From Oopsacas minuta (lineage: Eukaryota; Porifera; Hexactinellida; Lyssacinosida; Leucopsacidae): a DNA stretch of 46,684 nucleotides. Both the position numbers and the translations under genes were made by a program. Of the stretch, positions 45,377-46,684 are shown in pieces. The stretch is taken from positions 1 to 46,684 of the forward strand of contig JAKMXF010000354.1 in assembly GCA_024704765.1 (NCBI GenBank), written 5' to 3'. The notes beneath the pieces were generated by a model, which was given only the letters and a program-made list of their open reading frames with translations, ran no database searches and was not told the origin of the DNA. Each line of letters begins with the position of its first letter. Position 1 is the stretch's first letter.

Positions 45377-46684
45377 TCAGGAAGTTTTTCCGAGGAGATT
45401 GATGGCTATGTATACAAAACATGTGGTGTCTAATGTAGGCACTCTCAACCCTCCTCTGTTAAGCTCTTGCAAGAATTCACTTGATACCTCATCTCCCTCT
45501 CCCGGCCCTAGGTGTTTATATGTTAAGAATCCTGCAATGAAGACTACTTTATGTTTAAGAGTGTCAGTGGAATCAAGGAATGTTTGCGTGTCTTCTGTAC
45601 TTGTCTCCAGCATAACATCTATATCTTCTAATACGATAGGTGCTGTACAATATGAGCATTTCCACTCCAGACAACCTTGTGGAATGATATTAAATTTCAG
45701 CATCTGATGCAATCGCTGTGCCTTGCATGCAGAGATAACATCTCCTACATCAATGTAGAAGTTACCACCGTGTCGTTGCCTGGCTTGTCCGAAAACTTTT
45801 CCAGAGGATCTTGAGAAAAAAAAAACAGCAGGAAGGACAAATTCGAATTGGTGATGAGTTAACAGATACGTGGCGGCTGCAACGCTGAACTTTGTCGTTA
45901 CTATGAAAGCATCAGCAGGGAATTGTGTTAACTTTCTCTGCCAATATTTGCCACCTTCCCAGCGACAGGAACCTATCACATCGCACATTACTAACAGCAT
46001 GTCGAAGTTTTCGCAGTTAAGTGTCCATGGCTCTAAATGGATCCCGTAGATTGATTGCCCCAAACTTATCCTTACATTCATCATTTTAAACCAATTTGGA
46101 ACCATTATGATGAACCTAATAGTCCCTTCTTGGGGATTTACCATATTTTTCAAAGCTTTTAATGCTGCAACAGTCTTCTCGTGAAAAACTTGACAGACGA
46201 GTGGTACGCTCTGTCTTTGGAGAGGTTTAGGAAATACTGATGTATGTGTAAGCTTTGTGAGTCGTAGTGGGCTCTTTTTGTCCTCTTCATAAAGTGGTTG
46301 AATATCCTTCCAACATGCGAGGTATTCTATACCGCCCTCCACGAATGATAACTCTTGAAGTTTATCTGTTATCCAATTGTTTCGCAAATTCTTCATGATG
46401 TGCACAAGAGAAATACTTCGATTCCATCCAACACTACTCTCCCTGGACCACCAAGTAATTTATATACTCCTTGATTTATCGGGCAGTTATCACAGATAAA
46501 GGATATTGGTCTCACACCACTCTTTTCATGACTTCCATATTTCCAACAAAATTATTTGGAGATCCGCTGAATTTATGTTCTTCACTGGATGGCTACCAAA
46601 TAACAAACGTGGCCCTCCTTGATGATAAACAACTTCGGTACAAAGGGCTGAGGTGGCTTGTTCACTGGGTGTATTATTGGCATG
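45377..46684 (-). pseudogene. P-element/THAP9-type transposase, truncated and frameshifted
   Basis: The - strand enters from the right edge with VVYHQGGPRLLFGSHPVKNI, shifts frame to SFICDNCPINQGVYKLLGGP, then shifts again into a 342-aa frame (start 46405) with VHIMKNLRNNWI, KLTHTSVFPKPLQRQSVPLV and VVFIAGFLTYKHLG. These are ordered landmarks of P-element and THAP9 transposases: the segment around the DNC motif, the LLGGPG turn and the HxxKNxRNNW motif. Two frame changes at about 46512 and 46405 lie between homologous segments, and the N-terminal THAP domain would be outside the window. No terminal repeats were identified. It could be a domesticated gene with introns, but frameshifts fit better. 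Confidence 0.78.

Overview
The window is nuclear DNA of an animal. It is AT-rich, has GT-AG introns (many only 50-60 bp), and carries metazoan-type genes: Ig/fibronectin-III cell-adhesion receptors with signal peptide and transmembrane segment, a motile-cilium protein (CFAP157), nucleoredoxin and UFM1. It also carries many DNA transposons (mariner, Tc1-like, hAT, pogo-like, P-element-like). I cannot place it in a phylum from sequence alone. The housekeeping genes are close to their vertebrate counterparts, but five of them have no introns.

Layout. At 0.4-6.5 kb three + strand genes lie close together: a mitochondrial transcription factor B2-like gene, nucleoredoxin and CFAP157. A large + strand receptor gene (gene A, 8.4-25.6 kb, 17 exons, about 1326 aa) has the order signal peptide, 6 Ig, 5 FN3, transmembrane segment, long cytoplasmic tail, which is the layout of the L1CAM/neuroglian family. 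Its introns hold a stack of transposons, an antisense intronless ERCC1 gene and a decayed seven-transmembrane receptor gene. A second + strand receptor (gene B, 27.4-33.3 kb, 2 Ig, TM, tail) carries an antisense intronless UFM1 gene in its last intron and a decayed unidentified gene in its first.

From 33.6 to 37.5 kb there are small transposons, a 33-bp satellite and a 90-bp near-continuous palindrome, with no gene found. Two - strand genes follow: GTPBP1-like (42.9-41.0 kb) and, 210 bp downstream of it, a DUF4139 family gene (40.8-37.5 kb). The right end holds a frameshifted, truncated P-element/THAP9-type transposase.

Themes. (1) Two receptor genes host antisense housekeeping genes. (2) Closely spaced same-strand gene pairs, poly(A) signals very near the next start codon, and a TAG within 0-6 nt of six start codons together suggest spliced-leader trans-splicing (inference). 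(3) One transposon inserted exactly at a 3' splice site and its target duplication rebuilt that site. (4) A family of short GC-rich hairpins is dispersed through the window, with sequence changes that preserve pairing.
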